Under the pieces are notes generated by a model, which was not told where the DNA came from, ran no database searches, and was given only the letters and a program-made list of their open reading frames with translations. 26,898 bases of DNA, from the IMG/VR virus record IMGVR_UViG_3300029787_000270, positions 1 through 26,898 of that record; one strand, written 5' to 3'. A program made the position numbers and the translations under genes. Positions 16,170-23,561 of the stretch are shown piece by piece. The first letter of the stretch is position 1. Each line of letters opens with the position of its first letter. Origin of the DNA: a virus.

Positions 16170-18767
16170 ATGTCAGGGCCAATAGGTTCAAGCCAATGGA
16201 TGTACAGTTCAAGCACTAGTTTTTTTAGCCACACCATTGATCAGTCTTTGCGGTTTAATGATGATGACAGCGCATATTTAAGCCGCCTACCATCGTCTGC
16301 GAGTAATCAAAGAACTTGGACTTGGAGTGCGTGGGTAAAAAGAGGAAATGTCGGTCTAGGTGCTAGAGCCACATTGTTTTCTGGTAGAACTACTGGCACA
16401 TCAAATTTGTTTGGGTTTTTGAATCCTACAAGTAACGGTGCGGCAGATACTTTTGGCGCATATATGAGTGCGGATGGAGATGATAGGTTTCAAACCACAA
16501 GAGTATTTCGTGACCCAAACGCTTGGTATCATTTTGTTGTCGTTCTTGACACAACTCAAGGTTCAAATGACGATAGATTTAAGCTGTATGTAAATGGCAT
16601 ACAAGAAACCACTTGGACACGGTTTGATACAATAACGCAAAACTCACAAAAAGGGTTTAATGAAGCTATATCTCATAGCATTGGTGCAGAGGGAACAGGT
16701 CAACTTTTTGACGGCTATATGGCAGAGGTCAACTTCATTGATGGCACTGCTCTATCCCCAACCAGCTTTGGCGAGACGAAAGACGGCATCTGGATACCAA
16801 AAGCCTACTCTGGTTCATACGGCACTAATGGATTTCATTTGTCTTATAAAAGCTCTGACCTAAACACAACAGGCTCATCCAGAACTGACCCTTACGGCTC
16901 AGGTACAGACCAACCTGACGATACATTTGCAGATAACTCTGGAAGCGGAAACCACTGGACGATAAGCGGTTTAGTCGCAAGCGATGTCGTGCCAGATAGC
17001 CCGACTAATAATTTTGCTACTTTTAATCCTTTGTTGCCTAACGCTAATGTTTACTCCGAAGGTAATTTAAAGAACGCCTCTGCTGGTAACGATTGGGAAA
17101 TTCAAGTTGCAACAATGTTCCCTGCTGGTATTTCCGGTAAATGGTATGCAGAATTTTATGTTCACACTTGCAATGCTAGTAGCACAAGAGTTGGCGTTGG
17201 GGTGACAGGCACAAATGTAGACCCCGAAGAGTATCTTGGTAATGAATCTCCTGATGTTGCTTATTACGACATTAATGATATTTATACGGGAGGTAGTAAA
17301 ACCGCTGACACAGACGCAACTTTTGCTGCCGGAGATATTATTAGTGTTTCATTAAACCTAGATGATGGTGAGGTAACATTTAGAAAAAACAATTCTACAA
17401 TGAGCAATGGTACTCAAAGTTTAGTTGCATCTACTTTGTACACTTTTGCAACAACTAATTATGGCTCTGGTGCTGGTGTAGTTGCTAATTTTGGACAAGA
17501 CGATACTTTTGCTGGTAATAAAACAAGCGGCTCTGCCGCCTCTGCCGATGGTAATGGTATTGGAGATTTTTATTATGCACCGCCATCTGGTTTTGTAGCC
17601 CTTTGCACATCCAACCTACAAGACATAACAATCGGCCCCGGTCAAACCAGCCAAGCTGATGATTATTTTGACACTATTCTATACACAGCAGCATCAAGTA
17701 ATGGCACTCATACACATGGAAGCATATCTTTCACTCCTGATTGGAGTTGGATAAAAAATAGAGATAATTCAGAGCGTCACTTTTTAACTGATGTTGTGCG
17801 TGGTAACGTGTCAGTAACTGATAAGTTTCTTGTGTCTAGTGATGCTTCTGCGGAAGGCGCAAACGGAGTATCAGGTACGACATTCAGCGTTACTAGCAGC
17901 GGTTATCAATTTGTAGAGAGTAGTATTGATAGTGGCGAATTATATTACAATAGTCGAACATATGTAGGTTGGAACTGGAAAGCTGGCGGCGCACCAACAA
18001 GTGATAATAGTAATGCAGCCGGAGCAGAACCAACTGCCGGTTCCGTAAAAATTGATGGTGTAAATAAAAGCGGTGCGTTTAGTGGTTCTCCAGACATTCC
18101 GGTTACTCGCTTATCAGCAAGTACAGAAGCAGGATTTTCGATTGTAAAATATGCTGGTGTTACTGCAAATCCTATAAAAGTTCCCCACGGCTTAACCTCT
18201 GCGCCAGAGCTTTTAATCATCAAACGGTTAGATGGTGGAGATAGCTGGATGGTTGGAGAACCCACTCTAGGATTTACTAGTTCAAATATTTTGCGTCTTG
18301 AGGAAAGTTCTGTTGTCCCTTTGGGTAATGTTGTCTTTACAGCTAGTCCAGATACAAATGTTTTTACTGTTGGTAGCGCAACCAATGTTAATGCAAATAC
18401 AAGTCCTTACATAGCGTATTGTTTTCACAGTGTTGAAGGCTACTCAAAAGTCGGCGGCAGCTATATTGGTGGAGGCTCAAATCTTCCATTTGTCTACATA
18501 GGGTTTAGGCCAGCGTTTGTGCTGTTGAAAGTGTCATCAACGACAAACAGCTGGTTCATCTATGATAATAAACGTGAGGGCTACAACCAAGAGAATGATA
18601 CTCTTTCGCCAGATCTCACCGCAGTAGAAGATAATTCTTATAAATTAGATTTGCTTTCAAATGGTTTCAAAATTAGAGGTACGAATAATGCACACAATCA
18701 GAGTGGTCAGACGTTTATCTACCTCGCCTTTGCCGAACAGCCATTAAAATTTGCTAATGCACGATAG
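16170..18767 (+). CDS. Large tail protein with LamG and SPRY-like domains, probable receptor-binding protein
   Basis: An 865-residue beta-rich protein, probably the host-range determinant. Residues about 45-190 look like a concanavalin/LamG jelly roll (W-T-W-S-A-W-V-K-R-G, then W-Y-H-F-V-V-V-L-D and K-L-Y-V-N-G). Residues about 290-440 resemble a SPRY/B30.2-like sandwich (G-K-W-Y-A-E-F-Y-V, V-G-V-G-V-T-G). The C-terminal half is a further beta region with W-S-W-I-K-N-R-D and N-W-K-A-G-G, a pattern I associate with tail proteins of marine phages. Glycan binding is inferred from the folds. It sits directly after the fibre and shares its operon. Confidence 0.75.
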   Translation: MSGPIGSSQWMYSSSTSFFSHTIDQSLRFNDDDSAYLSRLPSSASNQRTWTWSAWVKRGNVGLGARATLFSGRTTGTSNLFGFLNPTSNGAADTFGAYMSADGDDRFQTTRVFRDPNAWYHFVVVLDTTQGSNDDRFKLYVNGIQETTWTRFDTITQNSQKGFNEAISHSIGAEGTGQLFDGYMAEVNFIDGTALSPTSFGETKDGIWIPKAYSGSYGTNGFHLSYKSSDLNTTGSSRTDPYGSGTDQPDDTFADNSGSGNHWTISGLVASDVVPDSPTNNFATFNPLLPNANVYSEGNLKNASAGNDWEIQVATMFPAGISGKWYAEFYVHTCNASSTRVGVGVTGTNVDPEEYLGNESPDVAYYDINDIYTGGSKTADTDATFAAGDIISVSLNLDDGEVTFRKNNSTMSNGTQSLVASTLYTFATTNYGSGAGVVANFGQDDTFAGNKTSGSAASADGNGIGDFYYAPPSGFVALCTSNLQDITIGPGQTSQADDYFDTILYTAASSNGTHTHGSISFTPDWSWIKNRDNSERHFLTDVVRGNVSVTDKFLVSSDASAEGANGVSGTTFSVTSSGYQFVESSIDSGELYYNSRTYVGWNWKAGGAPTSDNSNAAGAEPTAGSVKIDGVNKSGAFSGSPDIPVTRLSASTEAGFSIVKYAGVTANPIKVPHGLTSAPELLIIKRLDGGDSWMVGEPTLGFTSSNILRLEESSVVPLGNVVFTASPDTNVFTVGSATNVNANTSPYIAYCFHSVEGYSKVGGSYIGGGSNLPFVYIGFRPAFVLLKVSSTTNSWFIYDNKREGYNQENDTLSPDLTAVEDNSYKLDLLSNGFKIRGTNNAHNQSGQTFIYLAFAEQPLKFANAR

Positions 18768-18776
18768 GAGATAGAA

Positions 18777-19349
18777 ATGCCTTGGAAGTATAAAGATCGT
18801 ATTATCCGTGCTGGCAAAGCATGGGTTGATGATAACGGTATTAAACATCCTAACGTGTGGATGCGTTGGACAGATGCTGAAAAGAAAGCATTTGGGTTGA
18901 CGTGGGAAGATCCACCAGCCAGCGAAGCGCCATTTGATAATCGCTTTTATCATGGCAGACAAACTGACGGTACATTGATTCCAAAGAGCCTAACAGATGT
19001 AAATGTCGTTGATGAACTTGGCAAAGCTGTTAATGACCCTATCACTGGCAAACAGATGGTAACGCTTGGCCTCAAGTCTGTGGCTATTGCACAAGCCAAG
19101 ACAGACGCGGCTGGGTTGCTTGCGCCGTATGATTGGTACGTCACCCGCAAAGCAGAGACTGACAAAGCGATACCGTCAGATGTCAGCACCTATCGAGCAG
19201 CAGTGAGAACATCATGTGCAAACATAGAAACAGCAATAAATGCTGTCGATACTCACGCCAAGTTTATGGCTTTGTATGACGATGAGTTAAACTCAGATGG
19301 CACAGTCAAAACTGTAGCGGCAATCCGCAACTGGCCTGATGCTATTTAA
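18777..19349 (+). CDS. Tail-associated protein of unknown function
   Basis: A 190-residue soluble protein. The N-terminal part is rich in Trp and Lys (M-P-W-K-Y-K-D-R-I-I, W-M-R-W-T-D-A-E-K-K-A-F-G). The C-terminal half is helical and resembles small proteins after phage tail fibre genes that are sometimes called fibre assembly factors. AGGAG sits upstream of the ATG. The stop overlaps the next ATG (TAATG). The position between the receptor-binding candidate and the lysis cassette supports a tail accessory role, but I do not recognise a defined domain with confidence. Confidence 0.6.
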   Translation: MPWKYKDRIIRAGKAWVDDNGIKHPNVWMRWTDAEKKAFGLTWEDPPASEAPFDNRFYHGRQTDGTLIPKSLTDVNVVDELGKAVNDPITGKQMVTLGLKSVAIAQAKTDAAGLLAPYDWYVTRKAETDKAIPSDVSTYRAAVRTSCANIETAINAVDTHAKFMALYDDELNSDGTVKTVAAIRNWPDAI

Positions 19350-19849
19350 TGGAACCAGTAACAACAGCAATAGCTGCGGTTACTGCGGCATCACAGGCTA
19401 TATCGTTTATCAAGGCGAGGATTAACGATGTTCAATCTGTTGCTGATATTTCACAACAAATCGGAACGCTCTTTGACTGTCAAAAGAAACTTAATGAAGA
19501 GCGTAATAAACAGGCTAGTGTTGGTGATATTAAGTTTCAAAGCAGTATGGATGCAGTTCTTGAAGCCAAAAAATTACAGGAGCAAATGCAAGAAATCAAA
19601 ACTATGATTAACTTGCGGTTTGGCCCAGACACATGGAATGAAATCGTCAACCATCATAATCAGAAACTTAGGGAACAAAAGGAAGCGGAGAAAGCGGCGC
19701 GTAGAGAGGCTGCAAGAAGGGCCAAGGAGATTGAAGAGACGATTAAAACAACGCTACTCGTCACCGCTATTATTGCAGTCACAATAGCTTTATTTGCTTT
19801 TTTGTTTGTTACTATGGCGCAAGGTAACATAGAGGAAATCGTTCTATGA
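19349..19849 (+). CDS. Coiled-coil protein with C-terminal membrane segment
   Basis: A 166-residue protein. It has a mildly hydrophobic, Ala-rich N-terminus, a long charged helical region with strong coiled-coil character (about residues 55-132, E-A-K-K-L-Q-E-Q-M and K-E-A-E-K-A-A-R-R-E), and one clear transmembrane helix near the C-terminus (about 135-158). This is the reverse of a classical inner spanin, which has an N-terminal membrane anchor. It opens the lysis-like block and is followed by three more short, partly membrane-embedded proteins. A lysis or membrane-associated role is inferred from context only. Confidence 0.6.
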   Translation: MEPVTTAIAAVTAASQAISFIKARINDVQSVADISQQIGTLFDCQKKLNEERNKQASVGDIKFQSSMDAVLEAKKLQEQMQEIKTMINLRFGPDTWNEIVNHHNQKLREQKEAEKAARREAARRAKEIEETIKTTLLVTAIIAVTIALFAFLFVTMAQGNIEEIVL

Positions 19850-20061
19850 CTGATTGGTGGAAAAGATATTTACAATTTAATGTTACAGCCAAGCTGACAA
19901 TGATTGCTTCTGTTGCAATGTCATGGCGTTGTGCTGAATGGTTTATGGATTTAGAAGCACCAACAACACAGCAGTCTGCATTTGTATCTGTAATTATGGG
20001 TGTGATGACAGGCGTCTATGGTATTTATCTTGGGAAAGAAGCAAGGACACCAAAAGAATGA
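19846..20061 (+). CDS. Small two-helix membrane protein, possible holin
   Basis: A 71-residue protein with two predicted membrane helices (about residues 15-34 and 44-63), a short Trp-rich N-terminus and a charged C-terminal tail. Size and topology fit a class II-type holin or holin partner, and the location between a membrane coiled-coil protein and the holin/endolysin pair supports this. No family-specific motif is recognised. Start and stop both overlap neighbours by a few bases (ATGA), implying coupled synthesis across the cassette. Confidence 0.55.
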   Translation: MTDWWKRYLQFNVTAKLTMIASVAMSWRCAEWFMDLEAPTTQQSAFVSVIMGVMTGVYGIYLGKEARTPKE

Positions 20062-20276
20062 TGTATCAAGCTGTAATTATTGCTTGTTTGATTGGCACAT
20101 CAGCTGTGCAGCGTGAGCAGTGTACGTTTCTTGAAGCACAAAAGTGGCATGATACAGAAAAGGCTTGTATGAATCATGCTTTTGTATTGGCTGAACGTGT
20201 TCATGTGCATATGAGAGGATACAAAGCTGTGGGTTGGAGTTGTAAACCAATGCCAAGAGGAGTGTTGTCGAGATGA
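20058..20276 (+). CDS. Small Cys-containing protein of the lysis block
   Basis: A 72-residue protein starting at ATG 20058. The upstream extension of the same frame to 19938 overlaps the preceding gene and is rejected. The N-terminus is hydrophobic (Q-A-V-I-I-A-C-L-I-G), which could be a short signal or lipobox (I-I-A-C), although the usual positively charged n-region is missing. Four cysteines in total are well spread, suggesting an exported disulfide-bonded protein. An outer spanin-like lipoprotein is one guess. I do not recognise the family. Confidence 0.5.
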   Translation: MMYQAVIIACLIGTSAVQREQCTFLEAQKWHDTEKACMNHAFVLAERVHVHMRGYKAVGWSCKPMPRGVLSR

Positions 20277-20638
20277 TACAGGCATTAATCGGCCCTATAG
20301 CCTCGCTGGCAGGGTCTTGGATGGAAAGTAAGGTAGAAGCCACCAAGGCAAAGGGTAAGGTGGCTCAGGCGAAGGCTGAGGCCGAAGCAGAGTTGATGAA
20401 GCATGAAGCTGGTTGGGAAAAGGTGATGGCCCAAGCCAGTGACAATAGTTGGAAAGACGAAGCGTGGACGATTTTATTTATAATTATAATCGGCATGTGT
20501 TTTGTGCCGCCGCTTCAGCCTTATGTCAGGGAAGGCTTCGCGGCTCTTGATGATACACCGGAGTGGTTTCAGTATGCCGTTTATGCCAGCATAGCTGCGT
20601 CTTTTGGTTTAAGATCGTTGAAGGGTATTAAGAAATGA
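20273..20638 (+). CDS. Holin, GTA-type three-helix family
   Basis: A 121-residue protein that resembles the three-TM holin family first described for gene-transfer agents. It has a hydrophobic N-terminal segment (residues 1-15), an Ala/Lys/Glu helix (20-50), S-W-K-D-E-A-W preceding a long hydrophobic helix (64-82, with I-I-I-I-G), and a third hydrophobic helix (97-115). It would form holes that release the endolysin from the cytoplasm. The ATG overlaps the upstream stop and the endolysin ATG overlaps its own stop, the usual holin/endolysin pair arrangement. Confidence 0.75.
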   Translation: MIQALIGPIASLAGSWMESKVEATKAKGKVAQAKAEAEAELMKHEAGWEKVMAQASDNSWKDEAWTILFIIIIGMCFVPPLQPYVREGFAALDDTPEWFQYAVYASIAASFGLRSLKGIKK

Positions 20639-21084
20639 AATTGTCACAGAACTTTTCATTAGTTGAGATGTTGAAAAGCCAGACAGCTGAACGTAAAGGT
20701 ATACCTAACGAGCCTACTGATGAGCATATCAAATGCATGAAGATATTGGCTAAGAATATATTGCAGCCAATTCGTAATGAGTTTGGTTCTTTTATTGTAT
20801 CATCAGGCTATCGCAGTCCTGAGTTATGCATTGCTATTGGATCGAATATCCACAGCCAGCATGCGAAGGGTGAGGCCGCCGACTTCGAGGTTGCTGGTGT
20901 GGATAACTATGATCTTGCATTATGGATACAAGAGAATCTAGATTTCGATCAGTTGATATTAGAATGTTATACAGGTGGCAACAGTGGTTGGATACATTGT
21001 AGCCACACTTGGGAAGATAATCGCGGCCAAACCCTTACGTACGATAGAACTAACGGCTATAGAGACGGTCTTTTACGCGCTTGA
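20635..21084 (+). CDS. Endolysin, M15 family zinc peptidase
   Basis: A 149-residue M15-type metallopeptidase that probably cleaves the peptide crosslinks of peptidoglycan at lysis. The zinc-binding pattern S-x-H-x-x-G-x-A-x-D is complete (His76, Asp83) and the third ligand is in G-W-I-H (His121). The S-S-G-Y-R-S motif (about 56-61) that precedes the active site is present. There is no signal peptide, consistent with release through the adjacent holin. It is the last plus-strand gene, and its 3' end overlaps the convergent minus-strand gene by 35 bases. No terminator is visible after it. Confidence 0.9.
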   Translation: MKLSQNFSLVEMLKSQTAERKGIPNEPTDEHIKCMKILAKNILQPIRNEFGSFIVSSGYRSPELCIAIGSNIHSQHAKGEAADFEVAGVDNYDLALWIQENLDFDQLILECYTGGNSGWIHCSHTWEDNRGQTLTYDRTNGYRDGLLRA

Positions 21085-21238
21085 CATCTGCACTAGATAC
21101 TTGCTTGTAATAAATCATTGATCCTTTTCCATAGTTTACATTTTTCTTTTGGATCTTTCGTCCAAGCCTATCTAGTTTTGTTTCTACTTCTAATATACGT
21201 AGATCTTCTTTGAGTTGTTCCCATGTTGGTACTGTCAT
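21050..21238 (-). CDS. Small helical protein of unknown function
   Basis: A 62-residue, Lys-rich, helical protein with the opening T-V-P-T-W-E-Q-L-K-E-D-L. A convincing AGGAGAGAGG lies just upstream of ATG, which makes it more credible than a random ORF. It is the most distal gene of the recombination cluster and converges on the endolysin gene with a 35-base overlap. I do not recognise a family. Coiled-coil dimerisation is plausible from heptad-like spacing. Confidence 0.6.
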   Translation of the reverse strand: MTVPTWEQLKEDLRILEVETKLDRLGRKIQKKNVNYGKGSMIYYKQVSSADVKRVKDRLYSR

Positions 21239-21247
21239 GCCTCTCTC

Positions 21248-21643
21248 CTAAAATGGTATGTCATCAATAACTGGTGTGAGATTTGTATCTACTGTTTCAC
21301 GTGAAACATTATCTACAGCCTGTGGCGTGTATTTTTCTGATCGTCTCAACGACAAATACTTTTTACCATTCTTATCAGTCTCACGCCATCCAGCAATGCG
21401 ATGATTATTATCAATAGGGCCGGAATAGTGTGGCTGCTTTTTGGCATCATCAGCATCTTTGTTGCCATACATAACACCGACACGTTCGTATATGACAAGC
21501 ACATCACGTCCTTCTTTGTCAGTATCCTGTATGATAGCGATCTGTTTGTTGTCGCCATCTTTGTCTAGCTTGCCAGTAAGCAACAGGTTTTGTGATTCAA
21601 AGGGTGCGTGAGCCGCACCCCTGTTTGTATTATCATAGTCCAT
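21248..21643 (-). CDS. Possible ssDNA-binding/replication accessory protein with SSB-like tail
   Basis: A 131-residue acidic protein. The last residues are V-I-D-D-I-P-F, almost identical to the C-terminal tip of bacterial SSB, which recruits replication and repair partners. The middle contains G-W-R-E-T-D-K-N-G-K-K-Y-L-S-L, resembling the W-x-x-x-x-x-x-G-x-x-Y-L-S-V core of DUF736-type small phage/plasmid proteins. The start at 21643 is chosen because it has AAGGG at proper spacing and makes a TAATG junction with the Erf gene; an ATG at 21649 would be too close to the same site. Directly following exonuclease and annealing genes, a ssDNA-binding role is likely but unproven. Confidence 0.6.
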   Translation of the reverse strand: MDYDNTNRGAAHAPFESQNLLLTGKLDKDGDNKQIAIIQDTDKEGRDVLVIYERVGVMYGNKDADDAKKQPHYSGPIDNNHRIAGWRETDKNGKKYLSLRRSEKYTPQAVDNVSRETVDTNLTPVIDDIPF

Positions 21644-22110
21644 TACCATGTCCCTTCATTGTCTGGGTTGATGTGTTGTACTTTGCCTTTTGATGTTTTG
21701 CTTGCTTCATTGCCATCATCATCTTCTGATGGTAAGCCAAGTAGTGATTGCAAGCCGTAACGCTTGGCATATGTAATGCCACTGCCCATCTTCTGTGGGT
21801 CAGTTGGGTCTTTGGATCTGATGGGTGTGCGTGATGTACGTTTGTCACCAGATGGTGCATGTATCAGTACAGTACGCACAAACGTCATGCCAGTATCACC
21901 ATTGAACTCAAAGTCAATCTCTTGTGTAAAACAAAGACCAAACTGTGTAGCTTCATTAGCCGCACTAATAACAGCTTCGAGCGAAGCATAGGTGCTTTTG
22001 AAGTGTGGATTCTTTGAATCCTTGCTGGCTGATACTGCCAGCTTTTGAAACTCAAGCAATGCTTCATTTATATTTTTGGTTTGTGGTTCAGTTTCTTTCT
22101 TCGTTGCCAT
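21643..22110 (-). CDS. erf: Erf-type single-strand annealing recombination protein
   Basis: A 155-residue member of the ERF family (P22 Erf), which anneals complementary single strands during phage recombination and genome circularisation or concatemer repair. Diagnostic features are N-P-H-F-K-S-T-Y-A-S-L-E-A-V (about residues 34-47), the H-A-P-S-G segment, and G-S-G-I-T-Y-A-K-R-Y-G-L-Q-S-L-L-G-L (about 109-126) followed by D-D-D-G-N. P22 Erf is somewhat longer; this one holds the core domain and a short C-terminal tail. AAGGAGGC lies just upstream of ATG, inside the end of the exonuclease gene, one base away from it. The exonuclease neighbour is the expected partner. Confidence 0.9.
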   Translation of the reverse strand: MATKKETEPQTKNINEALLEFQKLAVSASKDSKNPHFKSTYASLEAVISAANEATQFGLCFTQEIDFEFNGDTGMTFVRTVLIHAPSGDKRTSRTPIRSKDPTDPQKMGSGITYAKRYGLQSLLGLPSEDDDGNEASKTSKGKVQHINPDNEGTW

Positions 22111-22111
22111 G

Positions 22112-22900
22112 TTATGCCTCCTTGTTTACAACGATGCGGCATGCGCCGCGCTTGTCACGCCGCACTGCCAACAGATCACAGAACACTTCGCGTTCGTCAT
22201 CCCTGATTAGTGAGCGTAATTCTTTCTTTGCAGATTCGTTAGCCTTGGCTGAATCTACAGTGTTCATATATTCATGTGCCATTGCGACAAAGTGATTGTC
22301 ACTACTGGCATCACGTGCTTTCAGATTATTGATAGCAACAGATGACCAATCAATCTTCCATGCATCAATGTCATAGCTTGGCTCTGTATCTGTAGTTACA
22401 CACTTCCAAAACTTCTGACAGCGTTTGATGACTGGCTTAAACCACTTCTCGCTGTAGTCTACAGAACAATAGCCAATGTCATTGCCAAAGATTACTGATA
22501 GGTATGCTTTGTCAATGTGAGATAGTGTCATATACAACTGTATCTGCGGCATGTAAGAATCAAGCATATCAGTCAATGACTTCATACTGCCTGTATGTTT
22601 GCACTCAAGTATGGTTTGCTTGCCATCATCTCCATGAGCAATGGCATCAACAGTACCTTTGAATGGTATGCCACTGATGACGCGCTGCAACTCAACTTGT
22701 GTCTGTTCGATGGTGTGTCCTGTATCTTTACAGAACCAATCAATGTTAAACTGTTCGGTGAATGATCCCAACTGTACACGAAAGATGTGGCTCAGATCTT
22801 CTGGCTCTTTGCGTCCAGTTTTGACCAGCCACAGATCGTGCCAGTTGCCTTGCATTATATTGTATAGATCAGATCCACCAATGAATCCTTGTCTGTTCAT
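22112..22900 (-). CDS. YqaJ/lambda-exonuclease-type recombination nuclease
   Basis: A 262-residue PD-(D/E)xK nuclease of the YqaJ viral recombinase type, expected to resect double-strand ends and load the adjacent Erf protein. Visible motifs are I-G-G-S-D (residues 7-11), Glu49 in G-S-F-T-E-Q, the catalytic G-T-V-D (Asp85), L-E-C-K (Glu99, Lys101), and M-P-Q-I-Q-L-Y-M (117-124). All core residues are present. AGGAGGC lies upstream at good spacing. The gene heads the exonuclease/Erf/SSB-like cassette and is preceded by a structured leader with its own promoter-like element. Confidence 0.88.
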   Translation of the reverse strand: MNRQGFIGGSDLYNIMQGNWHDLWLVKTGRKEPEDLSHIFRVQLGSFTEQFNIDWFCKDTGHTIEQTQVELQRVISGIPFKGTVDAIAHGDDGKQTILECKHTGSMKSLTDMLDSYMPQIQLYMTLSHIDKAYLSVIFGNDIGYCSVDYSEKWFKPVIKRCQKFWKCVTTDTEPSYDIDAWKIDWSSVAINNLKARDASSDNHFVAMAHEYMNTVDSAKANESAKKELRSLIRDDEREVFCDLLAVRRDKRGACRIVVNKEA

Positions 22901-22912
22901 ATTTGCCTCCTG

Positions 22913-22954
22913 TTATGAACTAGGGTGAGGTAGAATCTGTCTCCTATGAAACAT
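22913..22954 (-). CDS. Possible 13-residue leader peptide
   Basis: A minus-strand ORF starting at an ATG in the loop of the leader hairpin and encoding M-F-H-R-R-Q-I-L-P-H-P-S-S. Its Shine-Dalgarno GGAGGT lies 6 bases upstream within the stem. The stop is 12 bases before the exonuclease ATG. Ribosomes on this ORF would open the hairpin, a layout like translational attenuators. It could equally be a chance ORF in an untranslated leader. Confidence 0.3.
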   Translation of the reverse strand: MFHRRQILPHPSS

Positions 22955-23022
22955 GATTCTACCTCCCTACGCACTCTTGCTGTTATCACCGCTTCCCAGC
23001 GATCGGTCCACAAGAGTCAAAC

Positions 23023-23054
23023 TGCATTATTGCACACGATTGTAAGAAATACAA
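23023..23054 (-). promoter_or_regulatory. Promoter-like element with TGCA-N4-TGCA palindrome (exonuclease operon)
   Basis: On the minus strand, TTGTAT (23054-23049), a 17-base spacer, and AATAAT (23031-23026) preceded by TGC form an extended -10 promoter candidate. The -10 is inside the palindrome TGCATTATTGCA (23023-23034), which recurs at 26589-26600. Transcription would start near 23019, giving a 119-base leader before the exonuclease gene. The -35 match is weak. Confidence 0.45.
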
Positions 23055-23058
23055 ATAG

Positions 23059-23241
23059 TTATTGTTTGTTTTTTGCACTAAAAATTGTGTTGAGCATTTT
23101 TAGTCTTTCTAAGTCAGTGGGGAAACAATCTACTTTGACTTCAATTTCTAGCACTTGTTTGCTATTGACATTCTTCTTGATGGTTTTGATTTGCAATTTA
23201 ATTTTATCAATTTCTTCTTTTAGTTCAGCGATGGTAGTCAT
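23059..23241 (-). CDS. Small coiled-coil protein of unknown function
   Basis: A 60-residue protein with an N-terminal heptad-like Leu/Ile/Lys/Glu helix (residues 4-24) and a C-terminal half with I-E-V-K-V-D-C-F-P. Its ATG overlaps the TGA of the upstream gene as ATGA, supporting real, coupled translation. It is the last gene before the structured leader. No family is recognised. Confidence 0.55.
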   Translation of the reverse strand: MTTIAELKEEIDKIKLQIKTIKKNVNSKQVLEIEVKVDCFPTDLERLKMLNTIFSAKNKQ

Positions 23242-23561
23242 AATCTTCTCATCCTTAATGATGCAATGGTTTTGTTGACTATGCCTTGCACATCCATGGG
23301 CTGACCCATCTTTTCTTTTCTAGTTACAAAATACTTCAAGGAAAAGATTGGGTCTTTGTTTTGTGACAGTCGATAGTCGAGTAGTTGATTGGCATCTTGC
23401 TTGAATGATTCGAGCGTGTAGCCAAGATCAAGTAGCTGCTGTGCCAATGTCTCCTGCCGCATGTCCCATCTAAATGAGGATTGGACTTTGCGGCCTTGCC
23501 ATTTGTCATCAACTAACTGTCTGTAGATATAACAAAGCTGCCTAGCTTCCGGTGTTGTCAA
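23238..23561 (-). CDS. Unknown protein of the replication/recombination cluster
   Basis: A 107-residue basic, helical protein. Notable segments are C-Y-I-Y-R-Q-L-V-D-D-K-W-Q-G and W-D-M-R-Q-E-T-L-A-Q-Q-L-L, and the C-terminus is Arg-rich (S-L-R-M-R-R-L). It is coupled at both ends by ATGA overlaps, with the winged-helix gene upstream and the small coiled-coil gene downstream. Composition fits a nucleic-acid-binding protein, but I do not recognise a domain. Conserved company with a winged-helix gene suggests a shared replication or regulatory task. Confidence 0.6.
   Translation of the reverse strand: MTTPEARQLCYIYRQLVDDKWQGRKVQSSFRWDMRQETLAQQLLDLGYTLESFKQDANQLLDYRLSQNKDPIFSLKYFVTRKEKMGQPMDVQGIVNKTIASLRMRRL

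Larger units (their letters stand above)
22901..23058 (-). promoter_or_regulatory. Structured leader upstream of the recombination cassette
   Basis: A non-coding stretch of 158 bases. It holds a perfect 11-bp inverted repeat (22927-22937 and 22955-22965, loop of 17) and a second nested structure (ACTCTTG at 22973-22979 pairing with CAAGAGT at 23011-23017, with CGCT/AGCG inside). Read on the minus strand, GGAGGT (22966-22961) sits at the base of the first stem and an ATG lies in its loop. A promoter-like element lies at the right end. A regulatory RNA leader for the exonuclease gene is inferred. I find no tRNA-like fold. Confidence 0.55.

Noticed and set aside
17945-18385. 146-residue minus-strand ORF opposite the LamG/SPRY gene
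   Set aside because: Antisense shadow; the plus-strand frame has convincing domain features.
22921-23040. tRNA-like or known riboswitch structure in the exonuclease leader
   Set aside because: Stems and loops do not fit a cloverleaf or any riboswitch I can recognise.
22946-23278. 110-residue plus-strand ORF with hydrophobic stretches across the exonuclease leader
   Set aside because: It is antisense to a minus-strand gene coupled by ATGA, has no Shine-Dalgarno, and its hydrophobicity comes from the complement of Lys/Glu-rich codons.
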